Shown here one piece after another: positions 1-7,217 of a stretch of 10,473 nt of DNA. Each line of letters begins with the position of its first letter. The first letter of the stretch is position 1. This stretch comes from Sedimentisphaerales bacterium (GTDB lineage Bacteria > Planctomycetota > Phycisphaerae > Sedimentisphaerales > SG8-4). Below the pieces are notes generated by a model. The model was not told the DNA's origin. It saw nothing but the letters and a program-made list of their open reading frames with translations, and made no database searches. Both the position numbers and the translations under genes were made by a program. Location: contig JAFGCA010000715.1 of the NCBI GenBank assembly GCA_016932895.1, positions 1-10,473 on the forward strand, in the 5' to 3' direction.

Positions 1-1037
1 TCCGGGCACAGCAAGGCAACGCCGGGATTTACTTCTTTCACAGCGAGCGTCCCATCGACGCGCGCGTTCTCGGAGCGACGGACTTCGAGAGGGCGGCGCT
101 GCCGGCGACGGGCCTGTTTCTTCATCCGCGGAAATTCGTGCGCTTCTGCTCGACGTTTTGGGCCAGCTACCAACGGGCGCGGGAGGTCATGGCCCGCAGT
201 GCCAACGCGGTCGTGGTCGGGGTGGGAGGCTTCGTCGCGGCCCCGGTGTGTATGGCGGGTCACAAGCTGGGCATGCCCGTGGCGCTGATCAACGTGGACA
301 TCACGCCCGGCCGGGCCAACCGGCTCAGCGCCCGCTGGGCCGACGAGATCTTCGTGCAGTTCGAGGAGAGCCGGGAGTGCTTCGGGCGGCGCGGGCAGCG
401 CGTGCGCGTCGTGGGTTGTCCCCTGCGCGGCGGCTTCGCCCATCCGGAGCGGGCCCGGGCCATCGCCGATCTGGGCCTGGATGCGAGCAAGAAGGTGCTG
501 CTCGTGACGGGGGCCTCCAGCGGCTCGGCGCACATCAACGAGGCTCTCTGCCGTCTGCTGGACCGGCTGGCGCCATTCGCCGATACGTGGCAGATCGTGC
601 ATCTGACGGGTCTCGATAATGTCACGGAGGTGCAGAGCCGGTACGAGGGGGCGCCTCTGGCGTACCGCGTGACGGCCTATTACGACGGCATGGCCGATCT
701 GTTCGCCGCCGCCGATTTGGTGATCGGGCGCAGCGGGGCGGTCAGCGTGGCCGAATACGCGGCCGCGGGCGTGCCGAGCATTTGCATGCCGTACCCGTAC
801 CACAAGGACATGCACCAGTACCGCAACGCCGGCAAGCTGGTCGAGGTCGGAGCGGCCGTGATCGTGGACGACGTGCCCGACGTCGACGACCGCGTCGGCT
901 GGCTCTGGGAGGAACTGGAAGACCTGATGGCCCACGACGACAAGCGCCGCGAGATGGCCGAGGCGTGCAAGGAAGTGGCCCGTCCCCACGCCGCCGCCGA
1001 AATTGCCGAACGCCTGCTCAGCCTGGCCCCGAAGTGA
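1..1037 (+). CDS. murG: MurG-like glycosyltransferase (GT28), 5' end cut by window edge
   Basis: MurG transfers GlcNAc from UDP-GlcNAc to lipid I at the inner face of the membrane, giving lipid II for peptidoglycan. The frame is open from the left edge (first full codon at 3); the GTG at 138 is internal, so the true start lies outside. 344 residues are visible against about 355 for the family, so roughly 30 are missing, including the N-terminal GGTGGH loop. Seen: GVGGF at visible residues 73-77, then the linker TPGRANR, a GCPLRGGF segment like the family's GNPVR, a VLLVTGASSGSAHIN segment like VLVVGGSQGA, and the C-terminal donor site with RSGAVSVAE, YAAAGVPSICMPYP and HKDMHQYRNA, which match MurG closely. 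Odd: the usual HEQN acceptor-side motif reads INVD. It could be a divergent true MurG or a GT28 paralogue acting on another lipid-linked sugar. Family membership is firm; the exact substrate is inferred. Confidence 0.8.
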   Translation, partial: RAQQGNAGIYFFHSERPIDARVLGATDFERAALPATGLFLHPRKFVRFCSTFWASYQRAREVMARSANAVVVGVGGFVAAPVCMAGHKLGMPVALINVDITPGRANRLSARWADEIFVQFEESRECFGRRGQRVRVVGCPLRGGFAHPERARAIADLGLDASKKVLLVTGASSGSAHINEALCRLLDRLAPFADTWQIVHLTGLDNVTEVQSRYEGAPLAYRVTAYYDGMADLFAAADLVIGRSGAVSVAEYAAAGVPSICMPYPYHKDMHQYRNAGKLVEVGAAVIVDDVPDVDDRVGWLWEELEDLMAHDDKRREMAEACKEVARPHAAAEIAERLLSLAPK

Positions 1038-1063
1038 CAGCATGGACTGAAGTCCATCCTGCC
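1037..1063. repeat. Short hairpin repeat, copy A
   Basis: A 6-bp perfect stem, ATGGAC (1042-1047) with GTCCAT (1052-1057), closes a TGAA tetraloop. It is flanked by AGC on the left and CCTGCC on the right and begins at the last base of the murG stop codon. The same architecture recurs at 1683-1707 with a compensating base-pair change. There is no T-tract, so it is not a classical intrinsic terminator. It looks like a small dispersed intergenic repeat of REP type; its function is unknown. Confidence 0.6.
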
Positions 1064-1115
1064 GCTGCTGCCGGGGCGAATTTGGACCCAACCACGCGTG
1101 CACGTGGCAGGCGGA

Positions 1116-1544
1116 TCAGGCGGCGCGGGGCAGTCGGGGTCGGCGCGGCGGGGTGGTGCGTTTGGGTTCGTCGGGGTCCGCTTCGGGCAGGGCGGACGGG
1201 GGCTCCAGCGGAGGCAGACCCCAGGCGGCGCGGGCTCGGTCACATCGCTCGTTGTGCAGGCCTTGTCCCCAGGAGACGTCAAAATCGCGGCAGACCGAGG
1301 CGCGCCGCTCGTAGATGCTGCAGCGAACGCTCTGCCCGATCTCTCCAAGGAGGGCGATGCAGCGTGGGTTCGGCGGGCTGGTGCCCCGCATGATCCGCCG
1401 GAAGTCGTTGAGCTTTTCCGTCAAATCCACAGGGACGGTCCCGCCGGGGGCGTTGTCGGCCTCGGCCCAGTAAAACGACGCTCGGTAAAACGCACAGCAG
1501 GCCCCGCAACGAACGCAAGGGTTGTCTGCCTTCTTATCCTGCAT
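1116..1544 (-). CDS. YkgJ-family CxxCxxCC zinc/iron-chelating protein
   Basis: A 142-residue cytoplasmic protein of the YkgJ / UPF0153 family (PF03692), whose members carry a conserved cysteine set thought to bind iron or zinc. The exact biochemical role of the family is poorly defined. Seen: CVRCGACC at residues 10-17, C62, then [11 protein letters not shown] at 75-85 followed by RDF, and C101, giving eight cysteines in the usual family order. The C-terminal 35 residues are proline- and arginine-rich and look like a disordered tail. I chose the ATG at 1544 because the cysteine domain begins ten residues later and a GGA lies about 8 nt upstream. A longer in-frame start at 1694 would run translation through the second hairpin repeat and adds no recognisable domain. 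The gene is convergent with murG (78-nt gap) and divergent from the ThuA operon, so it is probably monocistronic. Confidence 0.8.
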   Translation of the reverse strand: MQDKKADNPCVRCGACCAFYRASFYWAEADNAPGGTVPVDLTEKLNDFRRIMRGTSPPNPRCIALLGEIGQSVRCSIYERRASVCRDFDVSWGQGLHNERCDRARAAWGLPPLEPPSALPEADPDEPKRTTPPRRPRLPRAA

Positions 1545-1631
1545 ACAGTTCCGTACGCTCCACAGGCTTTGTACAGTGGCCGGCTCTCGGTCCGGCGGTA
1601 TCCCAAATACACGCGTGGCGGCGGATTTGTT

Positions 1632-1643
1632 CGCCCGCGGGCG
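1632..1643. repeat. 12-bp perfect GC palindrome
   Basis: CGCCCGCGGGCG is an exact inverted repeat of itself in the divergent spacer between the ykgJ-like gene and the ThuA operon. It could be an operator half-site pair or a chance product of high GC. There is no second copy in the window. Confidence 0.25.
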
Positions 1644-1682
1644 CTTTCTATCGCAGCGGCCCGGCAACCTGACAGAAACAGC

Positions 1683-1707
1683 AGCATGGGCCAAAGCCCA
1701 TCCTGCC
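1683..1707. repeat. Short hairpin repeat, copy B
   Basis: Same layout and orientation as copy A at 1037-1063: 5' flank AGC, stem ATGGGC (1686-1691) with GCCCAT (1696-1701), tetraloop CAAA, 3' flank CCTGCC. The fifth stem pair is G-C here and A-T in copy A, so both sides changed together and pairing is kept. The two copies bracket the ykgJ-like gene. Confidence 0.6.
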
Positions 1708-1738
1708 CCTGACGAGTGCCTTCCGGGGATTTCGACAC

Positions 1739-1767
1739 TTGACCTTGGGGCCGGATGTTGAAAGAAT
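1739..1767 (+). promoter_or_regulatory. Predicted sigma70-type promoter for the ThuA-GH172 operon
   Basis: TTGACC (1739-1744, five of six to consensus), a 17-bp spacer, and AAGAAT (1762-1767, four of six). Transcription would start near 1774, giving a leader of about 50 nt that holds a 6-bp GCCGGC hairpin (1778-1783 with 1791-1796) and the ribosome binding site. Predicted by eye only. Confidence 0.4.
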
Positions 1768-1813
1768 AGGTCCCGATGCCGGCTGCGTTTGCCGGCGCGT
1801 CAGGGGAATTGAC

Positions 1814-1818
1814 GGAGG
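1814..1818 (+). promoter_or_regulatory. Ribosome binding site deciding the ThuA start
   Basis: GGAGG lies 8 nt before the ATG at 1827. This favours that start over the in-frame ATG at 1776, which would put 17 non-hydrophobic residues before the signal peptide. Confidence 0.7.
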
Positions 1819-1826
1819 TATCGACT

Positions 1827-2846
1827 ATGAGAACGTTCGGGTGGAAACTGGGATGGGTCGCGTTGATCGCTGTGGTGGTTCTGCCGGGTCTGGTGGCGGC
1901 GGCGGAGAAGCCGTGGGTGGTGTACAAGGGCGGCTCGGGCCCGGGCAAGGGCACGCACATCGTGTTTGTCACGGGCGACGAGGAATATCGCTCGGAGGAG
2001 TCGATGCCGATGCTGGCCAAGATCCTGGCGGTGCATCACGGCTTCAAGTGCACCGTGCTCTTCGGCGTCAACAAGGAATCGGGCGAGATCGACCCGGTGA
2101 CCGTCGATAACATTCCGGGGCTCAAGGCCCTGGAGAAGGCGGACCTGATGGTGCTGTTTACCCGGTTCCGGGAGCTGCCCGACGAGCAGATGAAGTACAT
2201 CATCGACTACACCAATTCGGGCAAGCCCATTGTGGCCCTGCGGACGGCGACGCATGCGTTCTTCTACAAGAAGAACATGAACAGCCCCTACGCGAAGTAT
2301 ACCTTCAACAACAAGGGCGACTTCAAAGGCGGGTACGGCCGGCAGGTCCTCGGCGAGACCTGGATCAATCACTACGGGCACCACCAGAAGGAAAGCACGC
2401 GCGGACTCGTGGCCGACGGGATGGCCGATTGTCCCATCGTCCGGGGCGTCGGCACGATCTGGGGGCCCTCGGACGTCTACGGTCTGACGACGCTGCACGG
2501 CGACTGCAAGCCCGTCATCATGGGCCACGTGCTCAAGGGGATGGACCCCGATGACGAGCCCAACCCGGAGAAACCGGCGCTGCCGGTGGCCTGGACCAAG
2601 AGCTACACGGGCGATCTCGGCAAGACGGCGCGCGTGTTCACGACGACGATGGGACACGGCCACGATCTCAAGGACGAGAACTTCCGCCGGCTGCTCGTCA
2701 ACGCCTGCTACTGGGGCCTCGGCATGGAAGACAAGATCCCGGCCAAGAGCAAGGTGGACCTCGTGGGGCAGTACGACCCCTACCCCATCGGCTTCGGCGG
2801 TTTCAAGAAGGGCCTGAAACCCTCCGACCACAAGCTGGAGAAATGA
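1827..2846 (+). CDS. Secreted ThuA-domain protein
   Basis: A 339-residue protein with a Sec signal peptide: MRTFGWK, a hydrophobic stretch at 9-22, then AAA with cleavage likely near residue 26. The mature part is a ThuA-like domain (PF06283), a flavodoxin-like fold related to class I glutamine amidotransferases and named after the Sinorhizobium trehalose-utilisation gene. Seen: a first strand HIVFVTGDEEYRSEE (44-58), a second strand ADLMVLFTRF (105-114), GKPIVALRTATHAF (132-145), HYGHH (182-186), and a late histidine-rich loop GHGHD (276-280), the pattern found in planctomycete ThuA proteins. Family members are linked to sugar and 3-keto-sugar catabolism, but most extracellular planctomycete forms have no assigned reaction. 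It is the first gene of a two-gene operon, 31 nt ahead of a DUF2961/GH172 protein that is also exported, so a shared glycan substrate is plausible. The start is fixed by GGAGG and the signal peptide. Domain call is firm, reaction unknown. Confidence 0.88.
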   Translation: MRTFGWKLGWVALIAVVVLPGLVAAAEKPWVVYKGGSGPGKGTHIVFVTGDEEYRSEESMPMLAKILAVHHGFKCTVLFGVNKESGEIDPVTVDNIPGLKALEKADLMVLFTRFRELPDEQMKYIIDYTNSGKPIVALRTATHAFFYKKNMNSPYAKYTFNNKGDFKGGYGRQVLGETWINHYGHHQKESTRGLVADGMADCPIVRGVGTIWGPSDVYGLTTLHGDCKPVIMGHVLKGMDPDDEPNPEKPALPVAWTKSYTGDLGKTARVFTTTMGHGHDLKDENFRRLLVNACYWGLGMEDKIPAKSKVDLVGQYDPYPIGFGGFKKGLKPSDHKLEK

Positions 2847-2877
2847 GTCCGTACGATTGAAGGAGACATTGAGGAAC

Positions 2878-4401
2878 ATGAAAGAAACTGCGAGCAGGGT
2901 GGCGGTCGTTCTGGTTGGATGCGTGGTCACCTGGGCCGGCAGCGCGGGGGCGCAGCCGGCTGGTCCGGCGTTCTACGAAGACCTGTCGTCGCTGGCGACC
3001 CTCTACCCGAACGTTCAGTCGTACTATCTGTCCAGCTATGACCGCTCCGGCGGCAACGACGACGGTTTTCGAGGCACGTACTCGCAGCTGTACGTCGACG
3101 ACAACGGCGAGCGTGTCCTCTTCGACGCCAACGGTCCGGGCTGCATCTACAACTTCTGGTTCACCGGCAGCGGGCGGAATCTGCACTGGGGCAAGCTGCG
3201 CCTGTATTTCGACGGTGAGACGACGCCGCGTTTCGAGTGCGAGGCGCGCGAGCTCTTTGCAGGCCAGTGCGCGCCGTTTGTCACGCCGCTGGCGACGCAT
3301 GCCTTTGTCTCCAGCGGGGGCTTTAGCTGCTCGGCGCCGATTCCGTTCGCCAAACGGCTCAAGGTCACGGCCGAGAAAACCGTCGGCTTCTACAACATTT
3401 ACTACCAGCTCTACGAGAACGCTTCGGTAGAGACCTGGACGCCGCAGCAGGACTATTCGCACCTGATCGGCCTGTTCGAGCGCTGCGGCAGCGACCCGAA
3501 GCCGAAAGCCGGCCCGGTCGAGGTCGTGCAGAAGACGGTCTCGCTTGCCACGGTCGGCCGGCAGGGCCCGCCCGAAGAGGAATTGCTGGCTCTCGAGGGC
3601 GAGGGAACCGTGCGGTACATCAAGATCAACCCGCTCTTTGCCCCGGATCAGTACTGTCTCAACCACGTGTACCTGCGCATCTTCTACGACGGCAGCGACA
3701 AGCCCGCGGTGGACGTCCCGATCGGTCCGTTCTTCGGGTCGGGGCTCGGCGAGGCCGACGTCCGCAGCCTGTTCGTGGGCATGTCCAGCTCGGGGACGTA
3801 CTACTGCTATCTGCCGATGCCGTTTCGAAAAGGCGTACGCATGACGCTACAAAACCGCAGTCACGAATCGGGCGGCGACTTCTTCGTCGAGCTCGGCTAC
3901 CGGGACAAGCTGCCGGCCACGCGTGCGCCCGGCCGGCTCGGCTACTTCGGCGCCACGTACAACCGCGCCTGGCCGATTGTCGAGCGGGAGGATTACGTCC
4001 TGTTCGATTACAAGGGCACCGGCGCGGTCATCGGTCAGGTCATGACGGTCGAGCCGGTCAAGCCCGACCGCAAGCGCTGGTGGGAAGGGGACATGCGGAT
4101 CTACATGGACGGCGAGACGACGCCCCGTTTCCACGGCACCGGCCACGAGGACGAGTACCAGGGCGGCTGGTCCACCTTCTGGCTGGAGAATCCCTATTCC
4201 CTGCCCCTGTTCGGAGCGCCCAAGAGCGCCGGCCTGATCAACGTTTTCGGCCAGGTCAACGGCTCGGTCACCGCCTACCGCTTCTGGCCCGGCAAAATCC
4301 ACTTCCAAAACGCCATCCGAATCTCCACCGAGCACGGAAACCACAACGACACCCCCGCCAACTACTCGTCGCTGGTCTACTACTATTACCTGCCGAAATG
4401 A
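2878..4401 (+). CDS. Secreted DUF2961 protein, candidate GH172 furanosidase
   Basis: A 507-residue exported protein with a Sec signal (MKETASR, hydrophobic core 8-20, cleavage near GAQ at about 25-27). The rest matches DUF2961 (PF11175), a double jelly-roll fold. Characterised members form glycoside hydrolase family GH172 and act on alpha-D-fructofuranosides or D-arabinofuranosides. Seen: SSYDRSGGNDD near the N terminus, DANGPGCIYNFWFTG, three strand motifs of the form R-hydrophobic-x-x-DG (residues 108-114, 267-272, 407-413), VPIGPFFGSG, YLPMPF, and GTGHEDEYQGGW with E424 and E426, the family's conserved acidic segment. Which glutamates are catalytic here is not proven. I chose the ATG at 2878 over an upstream TTG at 2857; AGGAG sits 12 nt and GAGG 3 nt before it, neither ideally spaced. 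It shares a transcript with the ThuA gene. Likely role: cleaving a furanoside linkage outside the cytoplasm, with the substrate unknown. Confidence 0.85.
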   Translation: MKETASRVAVVLVGCVVTWAGSAGAQPAGPAFYEDLSSLATLYPNVQSYYLSSYDRSGGNDDGFRGTYSQLYVDDNGERVLFDANGPGCIYNFWFTGSGRNLHWGKLRLYFDGETTPRFECEARELFAGQCAPFVTPLATHAFVSSGGFSCSAPIPFAKRLKVTAEKTVGFYNIYYQLYENASVETWTPQQDYSHLIGLFERCGSDPKPKAGPVEVVQKTVSLATVGRQGPPEEELLALEGEGTVRYIKINPLFAPDQYCLNHVYLRIFYDGSDKPAVDVPIGPFFGSGLGEADVRSLFVGMSSSGTYYCYLPMPFRKGVRMTLQNRSHESGGDFFVELGYRDKLPATRAPGRLGYFGATYNRAWPIVEREDYVLFDYKGTGAVIGQVMTVEPVKPDRKRWWEGDMRIYMDGETTPRFHGTGHEDEYQGGWSTFWLENPYSLPLFGAPKSAGLINVFGQVNGSVTAYRFWPGKIHFQNAIRISTEHGNHNDTPANYSSLVYYYYLPK

Positions 4402-4446
4402 GCCGCGTCCCGACCGCAGGTGGCGCATGCGACTGGTCTTCACATA

Positions 4447-5007
4447 CTATTTGGGCTCGACCTCGACGTCCACGTTGACACCGTGCAGGAGCGTGTTGTA
4501 CACCGGGGAGTACTCGGTGAGCCTCTTGAGTCTCTCGAGATTATCGACATCCGCCTTGACCTTGAACTTGATGCGGATGTTCGTGTAGCCCTTAGGCACG
4601 TTGTTGTCCAGGCCGAGGAATCCGTTGAGGTCGATATCGCCCTCGAGTTCGGATTCGAGTTCTTCAATGTGGATACCGCGCACGGCCGCGTGGGCCACCA
4701 TGCCCGTCGTCATACAGCCCGCCAGGGCGTTTAGCAAATGTTCGACCGGATTGGCGCCGCGGTCTTCGCCTGCGAGAATGGCCGGCTCGTCGGCGTGGAG
4801 CTCGAACGGTTGTTTGTGCCGCTGCTCGCGCCCGGCCCCGTAGAAATCCTCGATGGTCGTGCAGTTGTGATTTCCGCCGACCCATCTGTTACGCGCCCGG
4901 AACTTGCTCTTTCCGAGCTCGGGCTTTTCCTGGATGGCCCGGATGGTCTCCTGCAAGACATCCATATTGATCCCGTTGATGACATTGATGGTGTGTTGTT
5001 CAGCCAT
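4447..5007 (-). CDS. OsmC-family protein lacking the second redox cysteine
   Basis: A 186-residue cytoplasmic OsmC/Ohr-superfamily protein (PF02566). Classical OsmC and Ohr reduce organic hydroperoxides with two cysteines. Seen: a 35-residue N-terminal extension, FYGAG at 55-59, the core helix ANPVEHLLNALAGC with C98 in the peroxidatic position, GDIDLNGFLGL, and a C-terminal SPVYNTL at 167-173 where classical members have CPxS. The only other cysteine is C49. Thus the usual resolving cysteine is replaced by serine, as in a common OsmC-like subgroup whose activity is not well established. Start: the ATG at 5007 follows AGGTGA by 5 nt; a GTG at 5016 in the same frame lies inside that ribosome site and is less likely. 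It converges on the GH172 gene with a 45-nt gap in which I see no strong terminator. Confidence 0.87.
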   Translation of the reverse strand: MAEQHTINVINGINMDVLQETIRAIQEKPELGKSKFRARNRWVGGNHNCTTIEDFYGAGREQRHKQPFELHADEPAILAGEDRGANPVEHLLNALAGCMTTGMVAHAAVRGIHIEELESELEGDIDLNGFLGLDNNVPKGYTNIRIKFKVKADVDNLERLKRLTEYSPVYNTLLHGVNVDVEVEPK

Positions 5008-5304
5008 GGTGTTCACCTGCCTTTCTCATCAGAAATGGTCGGCGGCCCGCGGTCGTCGGCCGAACGTTAGCATGTCGGTACGGATGTGAATGAACCTCGG
5101 GGACGAAATCGGAACGATCTCATTCATACCCCCAATGCGTACTTCATTTTGCCCGCTGTTCGCATTGCCCTCTGCCAGCATTGCAGCACAGGGCGCCACG
5201 CGCGTTGCGCATCATGTGGTACGGAATCGGTTCACTCCGGTTCAGGGAATATTGACGAAGACCGGCCGATTTTCGTTCTTTCAGTGCGTTGTGTCGGTGG
5301 GGAA
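5008..5304. other. 297-nt intergenic stretch between osmC-like gene and ggt
   Basis: It should hold the promoter of the osmC-like gene and the 3' end of the ggt transcript, both reading leftward. I find no convincing -35/-10 pair, no stem followed by a T-run, and no conserved peptide on either strand. The only small pattern is CGGTTCA repeated twice with a 10-bp period (5228-5234 and 5238-5244). Confidence 0.5.
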
Positions 5305-7047
5305 TCAATACCCTATGGCGGAGCCGTCTTTTCGGGGGTCGGAGCCGCCGTAGTAGCGGAGGGGGTTGTTTTGGCGCCAGATGCCCTGGTAGCCGCCCCA
5401 GGCGCCGACGGTGGGGCGGACGTGGTGGCCCATGTAGGCGAGTTGGAGCTTGACGTCGTCGGCGATGCCTCGTTCGAAGCCGACGGAGCCGGAGCCGACC
5501 ATCTTGGTACCGGTGGGCTCGGAGCTTTCGCCGTGCTCGACGCGGGGCTGCTCGCCGGCCTGCTGGACGGACATGCCGAAGTCGATGATGTTCATCAGGA
5601 CCTGCGTCTGTCCCTGGGGCTGGAAGCTTCCGCCCATGACGCCGAAGGAAAACACGGGGCGCTCGTCTTTGGTGACGAACGTCGGGATGATCGTGTGGAA
5701 GGGACGCTTGTGCGGCTCGAGCCTGTTGAGGTGGTTCGGGTCGAGCGCGAAGAGCTGGCCGCGATTCTGGAGGCAGAAGCCCAGGCCGTCGGGGACGTAG
5801 CCCGAGCCCCAGCCGTAGTAGGTGCTCTGGATCAGCGAGACCATGTTGCCTTCGCGGTCGGCGGCGGTCAGGTAGATTGTGTCGGACGAGCCTTTGAGCC
5901 GGCCCGGCTGGACCTGCTGGGCGGCGCGCTGCGGGTCGATGAGCTTGACGCGCTCGGCGGCGTAGTCCTTCGAGATGAGCTGTTTGAGCGGGACGTCGGC
6001 GAAGTCCATGTCGGCGTAGTAGACGGCCCGGTCCTCGAAGGCGAGCTTCTTGGCTTCGAGGAACAGGTGCAGATGCTCGGCCGAGTTGGGCTGCATCGAG
6101 CCGATGTCGAAATGCTCGAGCAGGTTGAGCATCTGCAGCACCGCGATGCCCTGGCCGTTCGGCGGCAGCTCCCACACGTCGTAGCCGCGATAGCTCGTGC
6201 TGACCGGCTCGATCCAATCGCTGCGGTGGTCGCGGAAGTCGCGGAGGGAGAAATACCCGCCGTGGGCCTTCGAGAACGCCACGATGCGCTCGGCAATTTC
6301 CCCCTCGTAGAACGTCTGGGGCCCGCTCCGCGCCAGGGTCTCGTAGAAGCGGCCCAGGTCCGGATTCTTGAAGATGGTTCCGAAGTGAACGGGCGCGCCG
6401 TCGGGCAGGTAGGTTTTTCGCAGGCCCGGCGCGTCCATCTCGCCGAAGGACCAGCCCCGGGCGATAATCGGCGAGACGGGAAAGCCTTCGCGGGCATAAT
6501 GAATGGATGGTTCCAGCAACCGGGCGAAGCGGAGCTTGCCGAACCGCTCGTGCAGGGCGGCCCAGCCGCTGACGCAACCGGGAACGCTCCAGGCCAGCGG
6601 GCTGCGCGTGGGGATTTCTTTGAGGCCGAGAGCGCGGGCCTTCTCCAGGCTCCAGTCGTAGGGAGATCGGCCGCTGGCGTTGAGACCGAAGAGCTTCTTG
6701 TCCTTCTGGCTCCAGACGATGGCGAAGAGATCGCCTCCCGGCCCGCAGCTCATGGGCTCGACCAGAGCGAGCATGGCGTTGGCGGCAATGGCGGCGTCGA
6801 CGGCGCTTCCGCCGGCTTTGAGAACATCGAGGCCGGCGCTGCCAGCCAGCGGCTGGCTGGCGGCGACGATCCCGTTTCGCGCGACCACAGTCGAGCGGTT
6901 CTGGTTCCGGCGTGACAGCAGACGGCGGTCCAGCGTCGCGCCCGCCGGCGCCTGGCCCGCGCGACACACAGGCTCGCAGGCGGTCAGGGGAAAGAACGTC
7001 GAGGTGCCGATGCCGCCAAGGAGCTGGAGAAAAGCGCGTCGTTCCAT
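5305..7047 (-). CDS. ggt: Gamma-glutamyltransferase with Tat-type lipoprotein leader
   Basis: Gamma-glutamyltransferase hydrolyses or transfers the gamma-glutamyl group of glutathione and similar peptides. It is made as a precursor that cuts itself before a threonine, which then becomes the N-terminal nucleophile of the small subunit. At 580 residues it has normal family length. Seen: ERRAFLQLL at the N terminus (twin-arginine motif) followed by LTAC (lipobox, C24), substrate-arginine region NASGRSP with R127, PMSCGPGGD, the large-subunit landmark PPNGQG at 295-300, the processing site [15 protein letters not shown] with likely nucleophile T390, GSGYV, and [12 protein letters not shown] with [13 protein letters not shown] near the end. 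The second threonine of the usual TTH is isoleucine here, a common variant. The ATG at 7047 follows GGAGG by 9 nt, and a good promoter lies upstream. Likely a membrane-anchored enzyme facing the periplasm that salvages amino acids from glutathione-like peptides. Confidence 0.93.
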   Translation of the reverse strand: MERRAFLQLLGGIGTSTFFPLTACEPVCRAGQAPAGATLDRRLLSRRNQNRSTVVARNGIVAASQPLAGSAGLDVLKAGGSAVDAAIAANAMLALVEPMSCGPGGDLFAIVWSQKDKKLFGLNASGRSPYDWSLEKARALGLKEIPTRSPLAWSVPGCVSGWAALHERFGKLRFARLLEPSIHYAREGFPVSPIIARGWSFGEMDAPGLRKTYLPDGAPVHFGTIFKNPDLGRFYETLARSGPQTFYEGEIAERIVAFSKAHGGYFSLRDFRDHRSDWIEPVSTSYRGYDVWELPPNGQGIAVLQMLNLLEHFDIGSMQPNSAEHLHLFLEAKKLAFEDRAVYYADMDFADVPLKQLISKDYAAERVKLIDPQRAAQQVQPGRLKGSSDTIYLTAADREGNMVSLIQSTYYGWGSGYVPDGLGFCLQNRGQLFALDPNHLNRLEPHKRPFHTIIPTFVTKDERPVFSFGVMGGSFQPQGQTQVLMNIIDFGMSVQQAGEQPRVEHGESSEPTGTKMVGSGSVGFERGIADDVKLQLAYMGHHVRPTVGAWGGYQGIWRQNNPLRYYGGSDPRKDGSAIGY

Positions 7048-7120
7048 AGTCCGATGCCTCCGTCGCTACACGGTTCTTCTGCGATCGCAATCCGTACGAA
7101 GTTATGCGTAACCGCCGCCC

Positions 7121-7148
7121 ATTGTAGCGGTGAGCCTGATCGGGTCAA
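7121..7148 (-). promoter_or_regulatory. Predicted sigma70-type promoter for ggt
   Basis: On the minus strand TTGACC (7148-7143), a 16-bp spacer, and TACAAT (7126-7121), each five of six to consensus. Transcription would start near 7114, giving a leader of about 65 nt that contains GGAGG (7061-7057) ahead of the ATG at 7047. This is the best promoter match in the window. Confidence 0.55.
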
Positions 7149-7217
7149 GCGGGCGAATTTGTCCAAAATGCCACCTTGCCACGCACAAAATGGTGCGGCC
7201 AAAGCGTTTCCCTGGGT

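Noticed and set aside
1092..1107. CCACG/CGTGG stem between murG and the ykgJ-like gene as a terminator.
   Set aside because: Only five base pairs and no T-run on either strand; too weak to call.
1640..1680. GGCCCGGCAACC at 1658-1669 resembles a core piece of SAM-I riboswitches.
   Set aside because: The surrounding kink-turn, other conserved helices and spacing are missing, and the downstream gene has no link to methionine metabolism. A chance match in GC-rich DNA.
1545..1694. N-terminal extension of the ykgJ-like protein from an ATG at 1694.
   Set aside because: It would translate through hairpin copy B and the GC palindrome, adds 50 residues without a domain, and the ATG at 1544 sits just before the cysteine motif as in relatives.
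1800..2930. A 376-codon minus-strand frame opposite the ThuA gene.
   Set aside because: The translation is His/Val/Arg-rich without motifs, while the opposite strand has a signal peptide, ribosome site and ThuA domain.
4402..4446. Possible bidirectional terminator between the convergent GH172 and OsmC genes.
   Set aside because: I could find only imperfect pairing (GACCGCA against TGCGACTGGTC) and no T-tract.
5228..5244. CGGTTCA direct repeat with 10-bp period as an operator.
   Set aside because: Only two units, downstream of ggt and far from any start codon on a plausible strand; insufficient evidence.
5086..6915. A 609-codon open frame on the + strand opposite ggt, and a 648-codon frame on the minus strand in another phase (5144-7090).
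   Set aside because: Both are shadows of the well-supported ggt gene. They show low-complexity, Arg/Pro- or Val/Gly-rich translations with no family motifs, as expected from GC-rich third positions.
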